From NCBI GenBank assembly GCA_031835245.1, contig JAVKOQ010000403.1, positions 1 to 43,195 on the forward strand: 43,195 bases of DNA, in the 5' to 3' direction. Positions within the stretch are counted from its first letter, which is position 1, and each line of letters begins with the position of its first letter. Source of the DNA: Balamuthia mandrillaris (taxonomy: Eukaryota > Discosea > Longamoebia > Balamuthiidae). Positions 23,582-35,137 of the stretch are shown here, piece by piece. Both the position numbers and the translations under genes were made by a program. A model generated the notes under the pieces. It was given only the letters and a program-made list of their open reading frames with translations. It was not told where the DNA came from and did not search any database.

Positions 23582-25536
23582 TTATTGCTCCTCCACAGCA
23601 TCGTCGTGTGTTCGCCATAAAGAAGAGGAAGAGGAAGAAGACAAAGACGGCCCAGCAGAGGAAGAGGAAGATCGTCTACGTTGTTGGTATGACGGAGAAG
23701 ACGGCTGGCTTGGGATAGAGCTCTTTCTCAAATGGGAGCTTCTACGAACATTCGGAGAAGAAGAAGAAGAAGTAGAGGTGGAAATCTGAGACAAAGACGA
23801 CGAAATGTGCAACGAAGAGGAAGAAGCATAAGCCAAACGCTTGTCCTTCGTCCCTGTCGTCACAGTTGATTGTTGAGAAGAGTGAGAGCGAGTGCGGTGA
23901 TGCTGATGTGTTCGTGATTCTCTGACGGTAGTAGAGGAGGAGCTTTTGAAGGGAGAGATGGACTTGGAGCGTCGGTGAAGTCTCGGAGCGCTATTTGAAT
24001 GTTGTAACATTCGTTCATGAGCCAAAGCAAAAGCTTCAAAGCCTGCACTTATCTCATCCAGCGAAGAAGGCAACAACGAAGGAGATGACGAAAAAGAAGA
24101 AGGAGAAGAAGGGGCAGAAACGGAAGACGAAGGCATAGTCGTTGCTTGAAACGAAGAAGGAGAAGAAGAACGAATAGCAGCAATGCTGTTCCTTTTCTTC
24201 ACTGCCTTCAGTTCTTCTTCATCTAAAGCGGAAAAAGGGGAGACAGCTGAAGGCGGGGATGGTGAGGAAAGTTGGAAAGAAGCATAGAAATAAGGCTTCA
24301 GGTGAGACTCGACCAAAGAATACAGAATGAAGAGAAAGAAGACCAGCCCAATAAAGTCTACTAATCGAAGAGCACTCAAAAGAAGCAGTGGTTGAAGCTC
24401 GTTCGGAAAGAGAATGTAGAAAAGGAAGAGGATGGCAGGAGCCAAAGCGAAGGCTTTGAGAAGGTTGAGGATGAAGTAGAGGGCGTAGACTACGATGAAA
24501 CTTGGGCCGAGGAAGACCACCCACAACAGCGCTCCGAAGAGAGGAAGTAGCAAGAACTCTAAACTTAGCTGGAACATCGTTTCCACCTATACAGTTTGTG
24601 TGTGTGTGTATGTGTGTGTAAATGAGAAAAGGAAACGGGAATAGAACAAATAGGAGATAAAAATACCAAGCCGTTGTTGTTAGCAGTACTGCTTTCGTTG
24701 TGGCGAGAAGAAAGTTTAGAGAGGAGCCGCCGGTGAACCGGCATAATCACAGCCCATGCGTGTTGTTGGGCATCCTCGTGTACCCTCTTTGTTTCAAAGT
24801 TACACATCAGGAGAAGAAGAAGAAGAAGAAGAAAGAAAGAAACGACAAGAAACGACAAGAAAGAAATGAAAAGAAAGAAAGAAGAACATTCTAGCAGAAA
24901 CATAAGAAGACTAGAAAGAACAGAAGGAGAAGAGCATGAAAACGACGTACATCAAACTTGTTACGAAGGAAGAGAACGACGATTGCGAAGAACCCTAACA
25001 GCTGTTATAGTGTGAGAACAAAGAACTGAGTGACCACTGCCACAAAACGTAGTAAAGCCTTGACAAAAGCATACCTCCACCAACAGCCTGTTCGCATTAA
25101 AGCAGAAGAGTAAGAACAAGGAAGAGTCAAGAGCGAAGAAGATAGAGGACGGGCGACCAAGGAAAGAGGAACGAACCAAAAGCCCCAAACAGTAAACCGC
25201 TCTATGGTAGAACTGAAGGCAAAGCTGACGACGAAGCATAAGCCACAGGCCAAGACCACCCTCTCAAGCGTGGCTCCGTTCTCGTGTTCCTGTGCGACCC
25301 CTGCTGCAGGCGTTCTTCCCTTGTTTGACTTTTTGGCAAGCAGCGGTGAAGTGGAGTCTATTTTTTTTTTTGTTACGGCTCGATCAAAAAGGAGAGGAGG
25401 CACTAGTGGCCAAAACAGAACAGCAGCGGCCTGCAAAACTAAACACACACACACACACACAAAAAAAAAAAAAAAAAGACGTACGACGCCGCATATGGCC
25501 AGGGCTGGTCACAGGTGAGCCTCCTTCCCTCTTCAT
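23582..25536 (-). CDS. Multi-pass membrane protein of unknown family with Ser-rich tail, 500 aa
   Basis: Six exons (minus): 25536-25485, 25438-25177, 25087-25075, 25001-24951, 24786-24667, 24586-23582. The model keeps phase throughout. Exon 3 is only 13 bases; it joins ERFTVWGFW to LLVELLGFFAIVVLFLRN and removes two pyrimidine-rich introns. Hydrophobic segments: about 86-102 (VVLACGLCFVVSFAFSS), 110-133, then after the last splice FLLLPLFGALLWVVFL, VVYALYFILNLLKAF to FLFYILF, and VDFIGLVFFLFILYSL. The final 200 residues are Ser/Arg-rich, probably cytosolic and phosphorylated, ending DDAVEEQ. There is no signal peptide cleavage site or enzyme motif that I recognise. The 5' exons are less certain than the last one: ATG 25239 with a three-exon N-terminus is the alternative. 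Confidence 0.65.
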
Positions 25537-25837
25537 TCTCACGTCACTGCAACCCACCAAAAAAAATTTCAAGGGGGCTCGTCTGTTCTATTGTTTGTTG
25601 TTCCTTGTGCGATGAAGCTCCCCTGCACCCCCCGACCACCGCCGCCATTGTTTGTAATTAATTGGAGGATGGAGGTTATGAGTTAGGAGAGGAGAGAGGA
25701 AAGGAGAGTGGAGAAGAAAGAGGAGAAGAGAGGAGAGAGGAGAGAGGAGAGAGGCGACGGGAGAGGAGAGGATAAAATCATGACGACATGGAAGCACCAA
25801 AGGAAAGGAAAAACAGCAACGGACTTGTTGAGGGAGG
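25537..25837. promoter_or_regulatory. Divergent promoter region, membrane protein / GRASP
   Basis: Three hundred bases separate two head-to-head start codons. The part at 25680-25770 is a GGAGA/GAGAG purine run, that is, purine on the GRASP sense strand, which is the opposite of introns. An ATG at 25790 lies upstream of the GRASP start in another frame. No TATA-like box is clear. Confidence 0.5.
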
Positions 25838-26644
25838 ATGGGGAACGGTGGTTCGTTACAACGGCCAGAGTATGGCTATCACGTCCTCAAGGTAATGCAC
25901 TGACATCCATTTTGCTTTTTTATTTTGGGCCTTTTGCTTTCTGCTCTCAAAATTTCTAGATCCCAGATCCAAATGATCATCATCACTGGTGTAATGATCG
26001 AGGTGTTTTGTTTTTTGATGTGTGTAGGTAGTGGCAGGTTCCCCTGGTGAAGAGGCTGGTCTATGCCCTTTCTTTGATTTTTTAGTGAAGGCGGATGAAG
26101 TTGTTTTGGTATCTTCACGTTTCCTCTCTTTTCTCCTCTCTTCATCGTTCTCTTCTCTCTGTCTCTCTCTCCTTTCTTTCTTACTAGCTTAAGAAATATA
26201 ATTCGCGATGCTGGCAATATTCAAGGATAAAGAAGACAGAAGTTTTGTTGCTCTAATGAAAAGTAAACTTGGACAGAAAGTAGAATGCACCGTCTACAAT
26301 AGCAAAACGTCTTCTACTCGTGGTAACTTTTCGTTCTCACTCTTCATTCTTTGTTCCTTCCAGCTGTGCCATTCAGCTTTCATTCACTTATTTTTACTTA
26401 TCGCTTTCAATACCCTTAAACAAAAATTCAAACAGTTGTCATACTAAAACCAAGCAATACATGGGGTGGCAGAGGTCTTCTTGGTACATTTTTTCTATCT
26501 TGGCTCTGTTACGGTTTTGGTCTTTTGCTTCATTCAGGCGCTTACAAGTGAAAAAAAACCTAGGCACTACCCTTCAATTCTGCTCCATCTCCTCTGCAAT
26601 CGAAAATGTTTACCACATTCTGGTTTTCTTCTCTCTGGCTCTTT

Positions 26645-26682
<38 letters not shown>

Positions 26683-27388
26683 CTCTCTCTCTCGCTCTCT
26701 CGCTCTCTCTCTTTCTCTCTCTGTCACCTCTCGTTCTCGCTTGTGTTTGTTATTTTTCTTCAGCAAGTAATACTCTCTTGTCTTCTTTTCCTTCAGGAAG
26801 TAAGTCCACATTCGCCAGCAGAAGAAGCAGGTCTGGAAAGCAACGTGGAGTGGGTGGTTGGAACACCTGACCTTCCGTTCTCCAACGAAGAGGACTTTTT
26901 CCAATTAGTGGAGGCCCACGTCGACAAACCTCTTCAACTCTTTGTATATAATGTTCGGTTGGATAATGTTCGGTTGGTCACCATCACTCCTCGTCGTGGT
27001 TGGGGTGGCTCTGGATGGTATCTGTTCCTCTTCTTTCTGTTACTATCGCAGCAACAAACAAACTGACTAACTTCACGTTTGTGATAGTTTGGGGTGTGGT
27101 GTTGGGTACGGTTATCTCCATCGCATTCCATTCGGAGAAGAAGCAACAAAAACGGTGGAAGAAGAGCCAATAGAGCCTCTGCAAGCTGCTAACTCTTCTT
27201 TCGACGCTTTGCCGTCTCCTCTCTCTTTATCCCCTACTCCTCAAACCGACGACACATCCCCATCTGTATCCCCTTCTTCTCAAAGCAATGAAGTAGCTCG
27301 GCCTACAGAGAGCAGTCCTAGTTTGCTACACGAATCAACAGATGAGCCTTTCACAACCATCTCTTTGGATGACTCGTCCCTGCTATAA
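25838..27388 (+). CDS. Golgi reassembly-stacking protein (GRASP), complete, 286 aa
   Basis: GRASP tethers Golgi cisternae and helps unconventional secretion. Seven exons: 25838-25891, 26028-26108, 26226-26322, 26436-26483, 26564-26622, 26797-27017, 27088-27388; all phases agree. The N-terminus MGNGGSLQRPEYGYHVLK begins with an N-myristoylation signal, which is how GRASPs sit on Golgi membrane and why ATG 25838 is chosen over the upstream ATG at 25790. PDZ1 spans about 13-98 (VVAGSPGEEAGLCPFFDF, VYNSKTSSTR, PSNTWGGRGLLG). PDZ2 spans about 103-195 (VSPHSPAEEAGLESN, EEDFFQLVEAHVDKPLQLF, GWGGSG, then GCGVGYGYLHRIP). The last 90 residues are Ser/Pro/Thr-rich, the usual regulatory tail, here short. 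Exon 3 is placed by homology at the acceptor TTCAAG. Confidence 0.96.
26646..26712. repeat. (CT)n microsatellite in GRASP intron 5
   Basis: CT runs broken by single G bases lie in the intron 26623-26796. They are pyrimidine-rich on the sense strand and are followed by a normal CTTCAG acceptor. Confidence 0.9.
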
Positions 27389-27506
27389 ATGCCCATCTAA
27401 TCTTTTACTGTTATTATCCTCCTGCTGTTATCTCTGCTATCTGCTCTCTGCCCTCTGCTCTCTTCTGCTCTCTGCCCTTGCAAAAAGGATGAAAAATTAA
27501 ACTAAA

Positions 27507-30283
27507 CTACACGTCGTTATTAGCAAAAATGGTGGAACCTTCCGGTGGTTGATGTGGTAGCTGCTGTTGTCTTGCAAGAAGACCAAACTCTTGCAAGAGT
27601 TCCACTTGATGTTGCTCCAACTGCCCCAAACGAGCAGAAGAGCCCTCAAAAATCTCCAGAATAGGCCGCAAACAAGTTTCTCGCGTCCAATAATCCCCCC
27701 AGCAAAGATAAGAAGATACGAAGTTGAGAGCTGCATTCAGAAAGTTGAGCGCTATCTCGAAAGCTTTTTTCTGCATTCCAAGAACATGGCAACACTGAGC
27801 ACTCAGTGCGAGAGGGACTAATGTTAGCATTTGCCCTACTGAGGAAATGGAAGCGAACGAAGATGAAGATGACGAATAAGAAATGGGAAAGGTAGAGGGC
27901 AAATGTTGGGCGATGAGCAACGCAGGTTGTTGTTTTTGGTGAATGCTGTTGTCATTTTGCACAAAAGAAGAAGATGAAATCGGCAGTTGTGATGCAAAGA
28001 TCTCATATTGCGTGTGAAGCTGCATCAAAGTCAACTTCAGCTTGGTCGCTGCATTGCTACATTGGGAATTCTCACCGCAATCTATTTGAGAAAGGCATAA
28101 GAGAGTGTATTTGGATTCGAACATAAGCATGAAGCATTTGTCCATCGCTTTGCTCAAAGCATCGTCCATAGTTTGAGCTTGTGTATTAATAAGGGACCTA
28201 TTTCTTTTTGTTTGGGTGTGTATGTTTTTTGGTACGTGTTTTGTTTTTGTTGTATTTGGAGTGAGAACATTGAAAAAGAACGAAGAGATTTCAAAGTGGT
28301 AATAGAAGAAGTGCTGGAAACAAAAGGAATGGGAGTGGTACCTTCGTTCGATGGATTCTTTGGCGACGTCATACCAGTCACGCAACTGCTGCAACGACAA
28401 GCACAAAGCGGAAGAGGAGGAGGACGACGATTCATGCTGTTCCCTACAACAAAGAATAGTATACAAGGCCTTCAGTAATAGCGAATAATCAGCGCTGTTG
28501 TGTGCTTGAGGTTGGTGTTGTCTATCACAAATTTCGAAGAATGATCTGACTACCAACTCAGCATAATGAGAAGCACTCATCATGTCACCATCTTCCAAAG
28601 CAAAGTAAGCCAACCCCATTCCTATCTTGCATTGATCCTTTTTGTTGTTTGTGTTAATGAAACGAAGAGACCGAGAAAGAAATAAAACGAGAAGGAAAGA
28701 ACCTGTGAAAGAGGTAGATGGGAACAAGACAAAGAGAAATGCGCTTTGACAAGGGCAAAGAGCTGCCTCGCGACTTGTCTGCCGGTCGCGATAGTCGTTC
28801 CTCCAATAGCCAAAGCAACCAACACCATCAGTTCTTGCATTTGTTGAGGAGAGTAAGATGAGGATGAGGAAGAAAAAGCAGTAAAAGTTGGTGTATTCTT
28901 TTTCTTCACTTCAAATGATGAACGAAACGTATGCCAAATATGAAGCAAAGTATCTCCTTCGGCTTTTATGCTGTTGTTGAGGTTGTCGTCGACGAGCGGA
29001 AGGAAGGAGTGAAGGCCAGAAAGATACGCGTTATAACACTCCACCAAGAATTCATTTTCGTTCTCTGCTTTTGTAGTTACCTCCGCTTTCACTTTCGTTG
29101 TTGTTTGTAGATTGTTCTTTGTTGGTGTTTGATGTGCTTCTTTAATGAAACGCGTGAAAATAAACACCCCATTTTGTTCTTCTTCATCCCCTTCCTCTTC
29201 TTCTTTTTTCCTGATGACCCTGTCTATTTTAATGTTTTGTATTATCTTTCTTCGCTTGTTGCTTTCTAATCCGCTGACTTGCTCTGCCTGCACGTTTCTC
29301 TTTGTTATCTTCCTTTTTTGATGGCGTGACGATGAATGAGACGAAGTAACCGCGGCGGAAAATGACGACAAAGACGAAGAAGCCAAAGGCAACTTTTGAG
29401 ATGCTACTTTGCGTCGTCGCAAAAGTTTGCTTTGATGTCCTGTTTCGTAGCGGTGATACCGTTTTTGTTGCCAAAGAGGACCAGAAGCAGATAATGAGAA
29501 CGAAGAAAGAGGAAGATGTTGTTGGTTGACGGTTGCTGTGGAGTTATTTTTGAGTAGATGAGGTTCAAGCAGCATTGTTGCAAAGGCGGCTTGTTGAGAA
29601 GTGGAGAAAGAAGAAGAGGTTGTTGTTGACATAGCTGTTGTGAAAGATGTAGGCTTGGAGTCTATTTTCGCGGATACTATTGAAGAAATACGGTAAGGAA
29701 ACAGCGATAGAAAGAGTGGAAACAAAGATGGAAGAGAAGGTAAGGAAGGAAAGAGAGAAGGAAGGAAAGGCAAGGAAAGGAAAGGAAAGGACCGAAAGAA
29801 GGAAGGTAAGGAAGGAAGGAAGGAAGGAAAGCGAAAAAAAAATGGAACGCAAAGGAAGTAAGGAAAGGAAATGACAAGAAAGGGAAGCAGCAAACCGGTA
29901 AGTGAAGGAGCGAGCGGTAAAGTCTTTTTTGATGAGGAAGACGGGTACGAATCCTCTTCGTCATAACAAAAACGCGGTGGTTGTGTTTGTGGTTTGACCC
30001 GTTGCTGTCGTTGATCATTGTTGCTATCGGCAGCGGCTCCAGCGAGATAATGCCACACGAACGAAGGAGAAGAGGAGGAAGCCGAGGGAAGAACGGAGGA
30101 AACACCGGAACACGAAGAAGAAGAAGAACGGGAGGCACGCCTTAACACGGTGGTAGTGGTTGCGGTCGAAGAAAATGGTATGCTCGCCATAGTGTGTTTA
30201 GGTTGTTGCCAGACAGAGGCACCACTCGCAGCAGCGGCAGGTAAGAGTAAATCTCTGTTGTTTCCTCCTTTCTCCCCTCCCAT
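27507..30283 (-). CDS. Nuclear-looking protein of unknown family, 782 aa
   Basis: Four exons (minus): 30283-29896, 29676-28703, 28637-28342, 28197-27507; phases agree. The start is ATG 30283 (MGGEKGGNNRD). Residues 1-250 are Ser/Thr-rich. Basic clusters near 255-285 (KRKITKRN, NKRRKI) look like nuclear localisation signals. From about residue 330 the protein becomes helical and hydrophobic (FLVECYNAYLSGLHSFLPLV, MQELMVLVALAIGG, ATGRQVARQLFALVKAHF, CKIGMGLAYFALEDGD, HYAELVVRSFFEIC, ALYTILCC, ALNFLNAALNFVSSYL). This pattern recalls the helical middle domain of fungal-type transcription factors, or TPR-like repeats. I see no zinc cluster or other DNA-binding motif, so no function is assigned. 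Intron 1 is made of TTCC-like words on the sense strand. Confidence 0.7.
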
Positions 30284-30644
30284 TTTTTTTCTGTGCGGCC
30301 CTTCGAAGTTCGTTATCGGTGGTTGCGTGTTTTGTGCGCTGCGCAATATGAGGAACTTTGAGGTGAGTACGAACTTTTACTCAGCGCTGAGGAGGGGATT
30401 GCGTTGCCCGGAGAATTTGAAAAAGGGATTGGCCTTCTATGGCATCATTTCCCTTTTACAGAGCGAAGATCTCCGTCAACAAAATTCAACCAAATTTCCA
30501 CGACGACGTGAACAGCTTGATAATTCCTGAATAATGTCGACAATAACCCTTTAGAGCGGAAAAACACGCAAGCGGATCGATCTGCACCAAAGAAGGGGCT
30601 TTTCGCGAACACGAGTCCCGAATAGCTATCGATGCAAACCTGCC
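30284..30644. promoter_or_regulatory. Divergent promoter region, unknown nuclear protein / Clu gene
   Basis: Some 360 bases lie between two head-to-head start codons. A plus-strand frame crosses part of it (to about 30530) without any recognisable motif. It is read here as promoter and leader sequence. No specific site is identified. Confidence 0.5.
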
Positions 30645-33600
30645 ATGAAGACCAAAGAGGAAGATGAGGAACCGAATGCTTTTTCTTTGGAAGAAACAGA
30701 AGAAATGTGGTGTTACGGCGTTACCACAAAAGCTTATTACGTAGAGAAAACCACCGAAACTTTTGGTTTGTCCTTTTTTTTTCCCACTTCGTTCTTGTTC
30801 ATACTCGTCGTTGTTTCTAATCTTTTTGTTTATTATATCGCAAGCCGGTTCTTATTCGGGTTCGTTGTTGGCTTGCTACAATGCCGTTGATGAGTTGGAC
30901 CAGGAAAGCGACAACGAAGATGAAGAAAAGAAAAAAGAAGGAGGAGAAGAAGTAGGCGCCAGTATTGCCTACGAAGATGTTAAACGTCTGCTATCAAAAG
31001 AAAACGTAACAGAAGAAGAAGGCCTAAACTCTTCTTCTGTTATTTATGAACAAGTCGACAGCGTTGAACGAGCTGCTCATGTTCAAGTAAATTATGAAGA
31101 GGTTACTCCGAGCAACGGAAAAGCAAAGAAAGAAGAGGAAAGACAGAAAGCAGAACAAGAAAATGACGAGGACGAGGACAAAGACAAAGAAGAGAGAAAA
31201 GAAGAAGAGAGCGACGTAAAAGATAATGTTCGCAACTGGAATGAAGAGTTTCAACAATTGATGGAGCAACGGCATCAAGAAGAAGACCTTAAGGTTCTCT
31301 TTTTTGCTTTTCTTTCTTGTCGTTTCTTTCTTGTCGTTTCTTTCTTTCTTTCTTTTCTTTCTTATCATAACAAAGATAAAAACAGAATGAAATAAAACCT
31401 GGAGACACAGCTGCAGTTGAACAGACCAAGCTGTTCAACTGCAACTTGGGGGAAGAAAAACAAAGCCAACGAGTAGCTCTACGTTTACGTATCGGAACTT
31501 TGGCCAAAGAGTTCACCGACAAAGCCACTGCTTTAGGCAAAATCATCATAGACGAAAGATTTATTGCCACTAACGAAGGCTTGAATCATGGGAAGGGACG
31601 AAAGTTGAGAATTCCTCCTATTGATAGCGGAGGAGTTGCTGGTGGCTTGAAGTACTTTGCGGATGGCATTTTCTTCAAATTTGGTTCTTATTTCTTTCTG
31701 TGTTGTTGTTGTCCTTGTTCTTGTTCTTATTCTAAAAACGAACACACACATTCAGCGGTAGATGAGCATGGCATTTATGCAGGTGATGAATGGGCAATGA
31801 AAGCTGCAGGGCATGAGCTAAAAGGCCTTTCCCTCTACATTAGTCTTTTGGAAAAAGCTAAGATCCAAGGGCTATGTATGTTCTTCTTTTTGCTTCTTGG
31901 GGTTTTGGTTGCTTTTCTTTTCTTACCGGACACTCTTCTCTCACTATTCCTACCAGCTTTTCCTTTAATGGCATTGATAAACTATCGTGGCTTTCGTTTG
32001 ATAGCTTCCACCGTTTTGCCATTGGGCCAAAATACCATCATTTATGGCTCCGCTGATGGAAAACGAACCGTTCATGCTGACGTTCCACAAGTGAACGACA
32101 TCATGAAAGAAGCCGCCGAAGAGATAAATATCAAGGGGCATTGGGTCACCCCTGTCACTGATTGTTCCGCTCGTCGCTTTTTGTATGCTTGTGGAGACAT
32201 TGAAGTGCATCGAGGCAAGGACGGACGGTTTTACCTTTTGGATACACATCGCGTAATGCCTCCCATGATTCCAGATAGCAGGTATAAGGGCACCTTTTTG
32301 TATCGTTTGTTTAGGCCAGAGTTTGTGAAGTACTACCGACCACCTGATGGTTCGTATTCTCCTTTTGTTGGAAAAATACTTTGTTGTTGTTGTTGTTGTT
32401 CTTCTTCTTCTTCTTCTTCTTCTTCTTCTTCTTCTTGTTCTTGTTCTTCTCCTTGTGCTTCTTGTTCTTGTTCTTCTTGTTCTTCTTCTTCTTGTTCTTC
32501 TTCTTCTTCTTATTCCGTCTTGGACACGCTTGTTTAAATTTCACCCATCAATTCAGCTAAAGACAAGCTTCCATTGTGTTCGGATGGGTTTTGTGCATGG
32601 GGGCTTCCAGGTTCTTCCTCCAAAGATAAAGCAGCCTTCAAACTTATCAACGACGAACTACGAGAAGCCTGCAGGGTGTTGGAACAAGAAACCTTGCCTG
32701 CGCTGGCTGCCGCCATAAACAACGACGCTTCATCATTGTGGAGGAAACATGGAAGCAACTTGCGTTTGTTGCGAGATGATTGTTGGGATAGTAAGAACAA
32801 TTGTTTTTTGGATTCACAACAAGATATCAAGCATCTAGTTGTTTTGCTTCATCGCGAAGGGTATGTTCTCGCGCCTACTCGCTCTCTTCTCTCTCTCTCT
32901 CTCTCTCAGTCTCTCTTTCTTCGTTCTTTCATTCTCTTGCTCGTACGCTATTATGAACCGACTAATTTTTCTTTTGAAAATGCAAATAACAACACACCAC
33001 ACACCTCTCTCCCAGGTTAAATGTACGATATTTGGGCAAGTTACGAGAGCTAATTCGAGAGAAGAAGCTACGAAAGCTGCTTCTCATGGAAATGATCGTC
33101 AGGGGTACCTTCTTCTCTTTCTTCCTCTTCTTTCTTCATTTTCCTCGAATGATCTTCACACGCTTATCCTTTTGTATATGTTTTTTTTATTTTGAAGTAA
33201 GCAAGAATCTATTGCGGGAACATATGAGATATGCAGCTTCACCAGATCCGAAAGTATATCATGCTGTAACATCTTCTTTCTACAATGCCCTCTTCCTTTC
33301 GTCTTCGTCATCGTCTTCTTCTTCAACTTCGCCTTCATCTTCAACAACAAACAAAGCAGAAGCTAAGTTAGAACTGTGGACAGAACTCTTGCCGAAAGGC
33401 ATACAACGAAGATTCAATGTGGATATCTCCTCTGACAAAAGCTTTCTTCAACCTGAAAAGCTGGACAAAAGATGGATGTTTAATCGATTAAACGAAGTTT
33501 CAGGCATCGTTTGGACCAAACGATCGAGGAAGAATTTTTTTCAGCGGCAAAAGAAGATGACGTTCCTTTTCGAAGCAGAGGATGTTAAGGAACTTGCAGT

Positions 33601-34993
33601 GGTGGTTGATCGTTTGCATTTAGTTTCGTTCTACGATGGATACGTTCTCTTTCAAGAAGGCAAAAAACTTTTGGAAGCAGCAACACCAAAGGAAACAAGA
33701 AGAAGAAAAGGGATGAAGAAAATAGCAGAAGCTTGTAGATGTTATTTGGAAACGATGGAACGAAGAACAGGAGACGTTTCAAGCTTGAACAATTGGGGTA
33801 TTGCGTTGAAGTATGCTGCAGTTGCCAAGTCCAACCCAGCAAAAGCTCGTCTACTTCGAGAAAATGGCGAAGTACAAGAAGAAGAGAAAGGAATCAGCAG
33901 CAAAGCAAAAGAAGAAGAAGAAGAAGAAGCAATCGGAAAAGAAAAAAAGAATGGCAAAGAAAAAACACAACAAAGACAGAAAAATACGATACAAGGCTCA
34001 GTAGCGAAAAAGAGCCAATATGCTGAGGCAAAAGATGAAGGAGCAAAGCAAAACAAAAAGAAGACTTTAGCCAAAAGTGCAATGACAACAGAAACTCAAA
34101 GAAAGAAGAAAGTCAAAGAACAGAAGACCAAACAAGAGCTCCGGCATACAACAAATGTGCCACGAAAAAAGAAACAAAGGGAGATGAATGCTAATAGTAC
34201 CAATGCAAAAACCAGCGACAGTCCTTTATTCACTTTGGCACTAAGAAAGTTCGAAGAGGCTCAACAAGTGGTGCGTCAACATCCGCTTTTTTGCATTCTT
34301 CTAGTATTAACAGCAACACATAACAAACCAAGATTAAACAAAATCCAGATCTGGAGTCTGAATTAGAGAATGTTCGATACAATTATGCCATCTGTTTGTT
34401 TGATAGGGCTTTATGTTGTCCGTCTTTAGAGGAAGCTCTTGCCTTGGTCATTGAGGCAGCTTCTATCTTTGATAGTCTGCATGAAGCTCAGTCCACCAAC
34501 CCTACAGTAACGCTTGCTTCTATTGTTTTCTCTTTCTTTTCAGTTTCTTACCTTTTGTTTTTTGGATTTATTATATCAGAAACAAAAAGATGCGAATGTG
34601 ATTTACAACGCAGCATTGTGTTACATCGAAATGGCTAAACTCGTTAGAGCAGAAGAGCAGGATAGTTGTTTTAACAATGCTCGAAAATACCACCACATGC
34701 TAAAATCAGGTTTGTTTTCTCTTTCTGTTTCTTGTTATCTTCTTTCTTCATTGAAAACAATTGTTTATTCCTATTCAATACAACAAGAGAGCGAACTTGC
34801 TAGACAAATCTTTCTGTTACTGCCAAAAGATAAGGAGCAAAAAAACAAAGAGGTAATAAGTGATGACTTTTGGAATGAAATACATGAGTATGAACAACAC
34901 CGTTGGAGGGAACAAGAAGAAACCATCCGGCCCAACATGATGTACTCCCACAATTACGCCAAAGCAAAGTCTGCTGCCTGTGTATTATTCTAA
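30645..34993 (+). CDS. Clu-domain (clustered mitochondria-like) protein, 927 aa
   Basis: Clu/CLUH proteins bind mRNAs for mitochondrial proteins and control mitochondrial distribution. Eleven exons: 30645-30765, 30845-31293, 31386-31683, 31756-31875, 31957-32349, 32557-32860, 33016-33104, 33198-34267, 34333-34506, 34580-34709, 34788-34993; all phases agree. The Clu domain runs from about 173 to 460: NWNEEFQQ, GGLKYFADG, DEHGIYAGDEWAMKAAGHEL, NYRGFRLIASTVLPLGQ, IIYGSADGK and GRFYLLDTHRVMPP. It continues with the family's NVRYLGKLRELIREKKL block. A Lys/Glu-rich insert lies in exon 8. Helical segments near the C-terminus (NVRYNYAICLFDRAL, NVIYNAALCYIEMA) look like TPRs. The protein is shorter than animal CLUH (about 1300), and the N-terminal CLU_N region is not recognised; in its place is an acidic region with repeated Y-x-x-V motifs. 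Confidence 0.9.
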
Positions 34994-35137
34994 CCTAACT
35001 TAATAGAACTTTCATGACAGACACCAAGCCTTCAAGTCTCACTTTCTCACAATAAATGATGGAGCCGCAAGCAATAATCACTTTTTGCCGCTCCCAGCTT
35101 GTTAAAAAAAAAAACAAAGCAACAAGAAAAGGAAAAC

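Noticed and set aside
29680-29874. Lys/Glu-rich plus-strand frame
   Set aside because: It is antisense to a TTCC-rich intron of the minus-strand gene 27507-30283.
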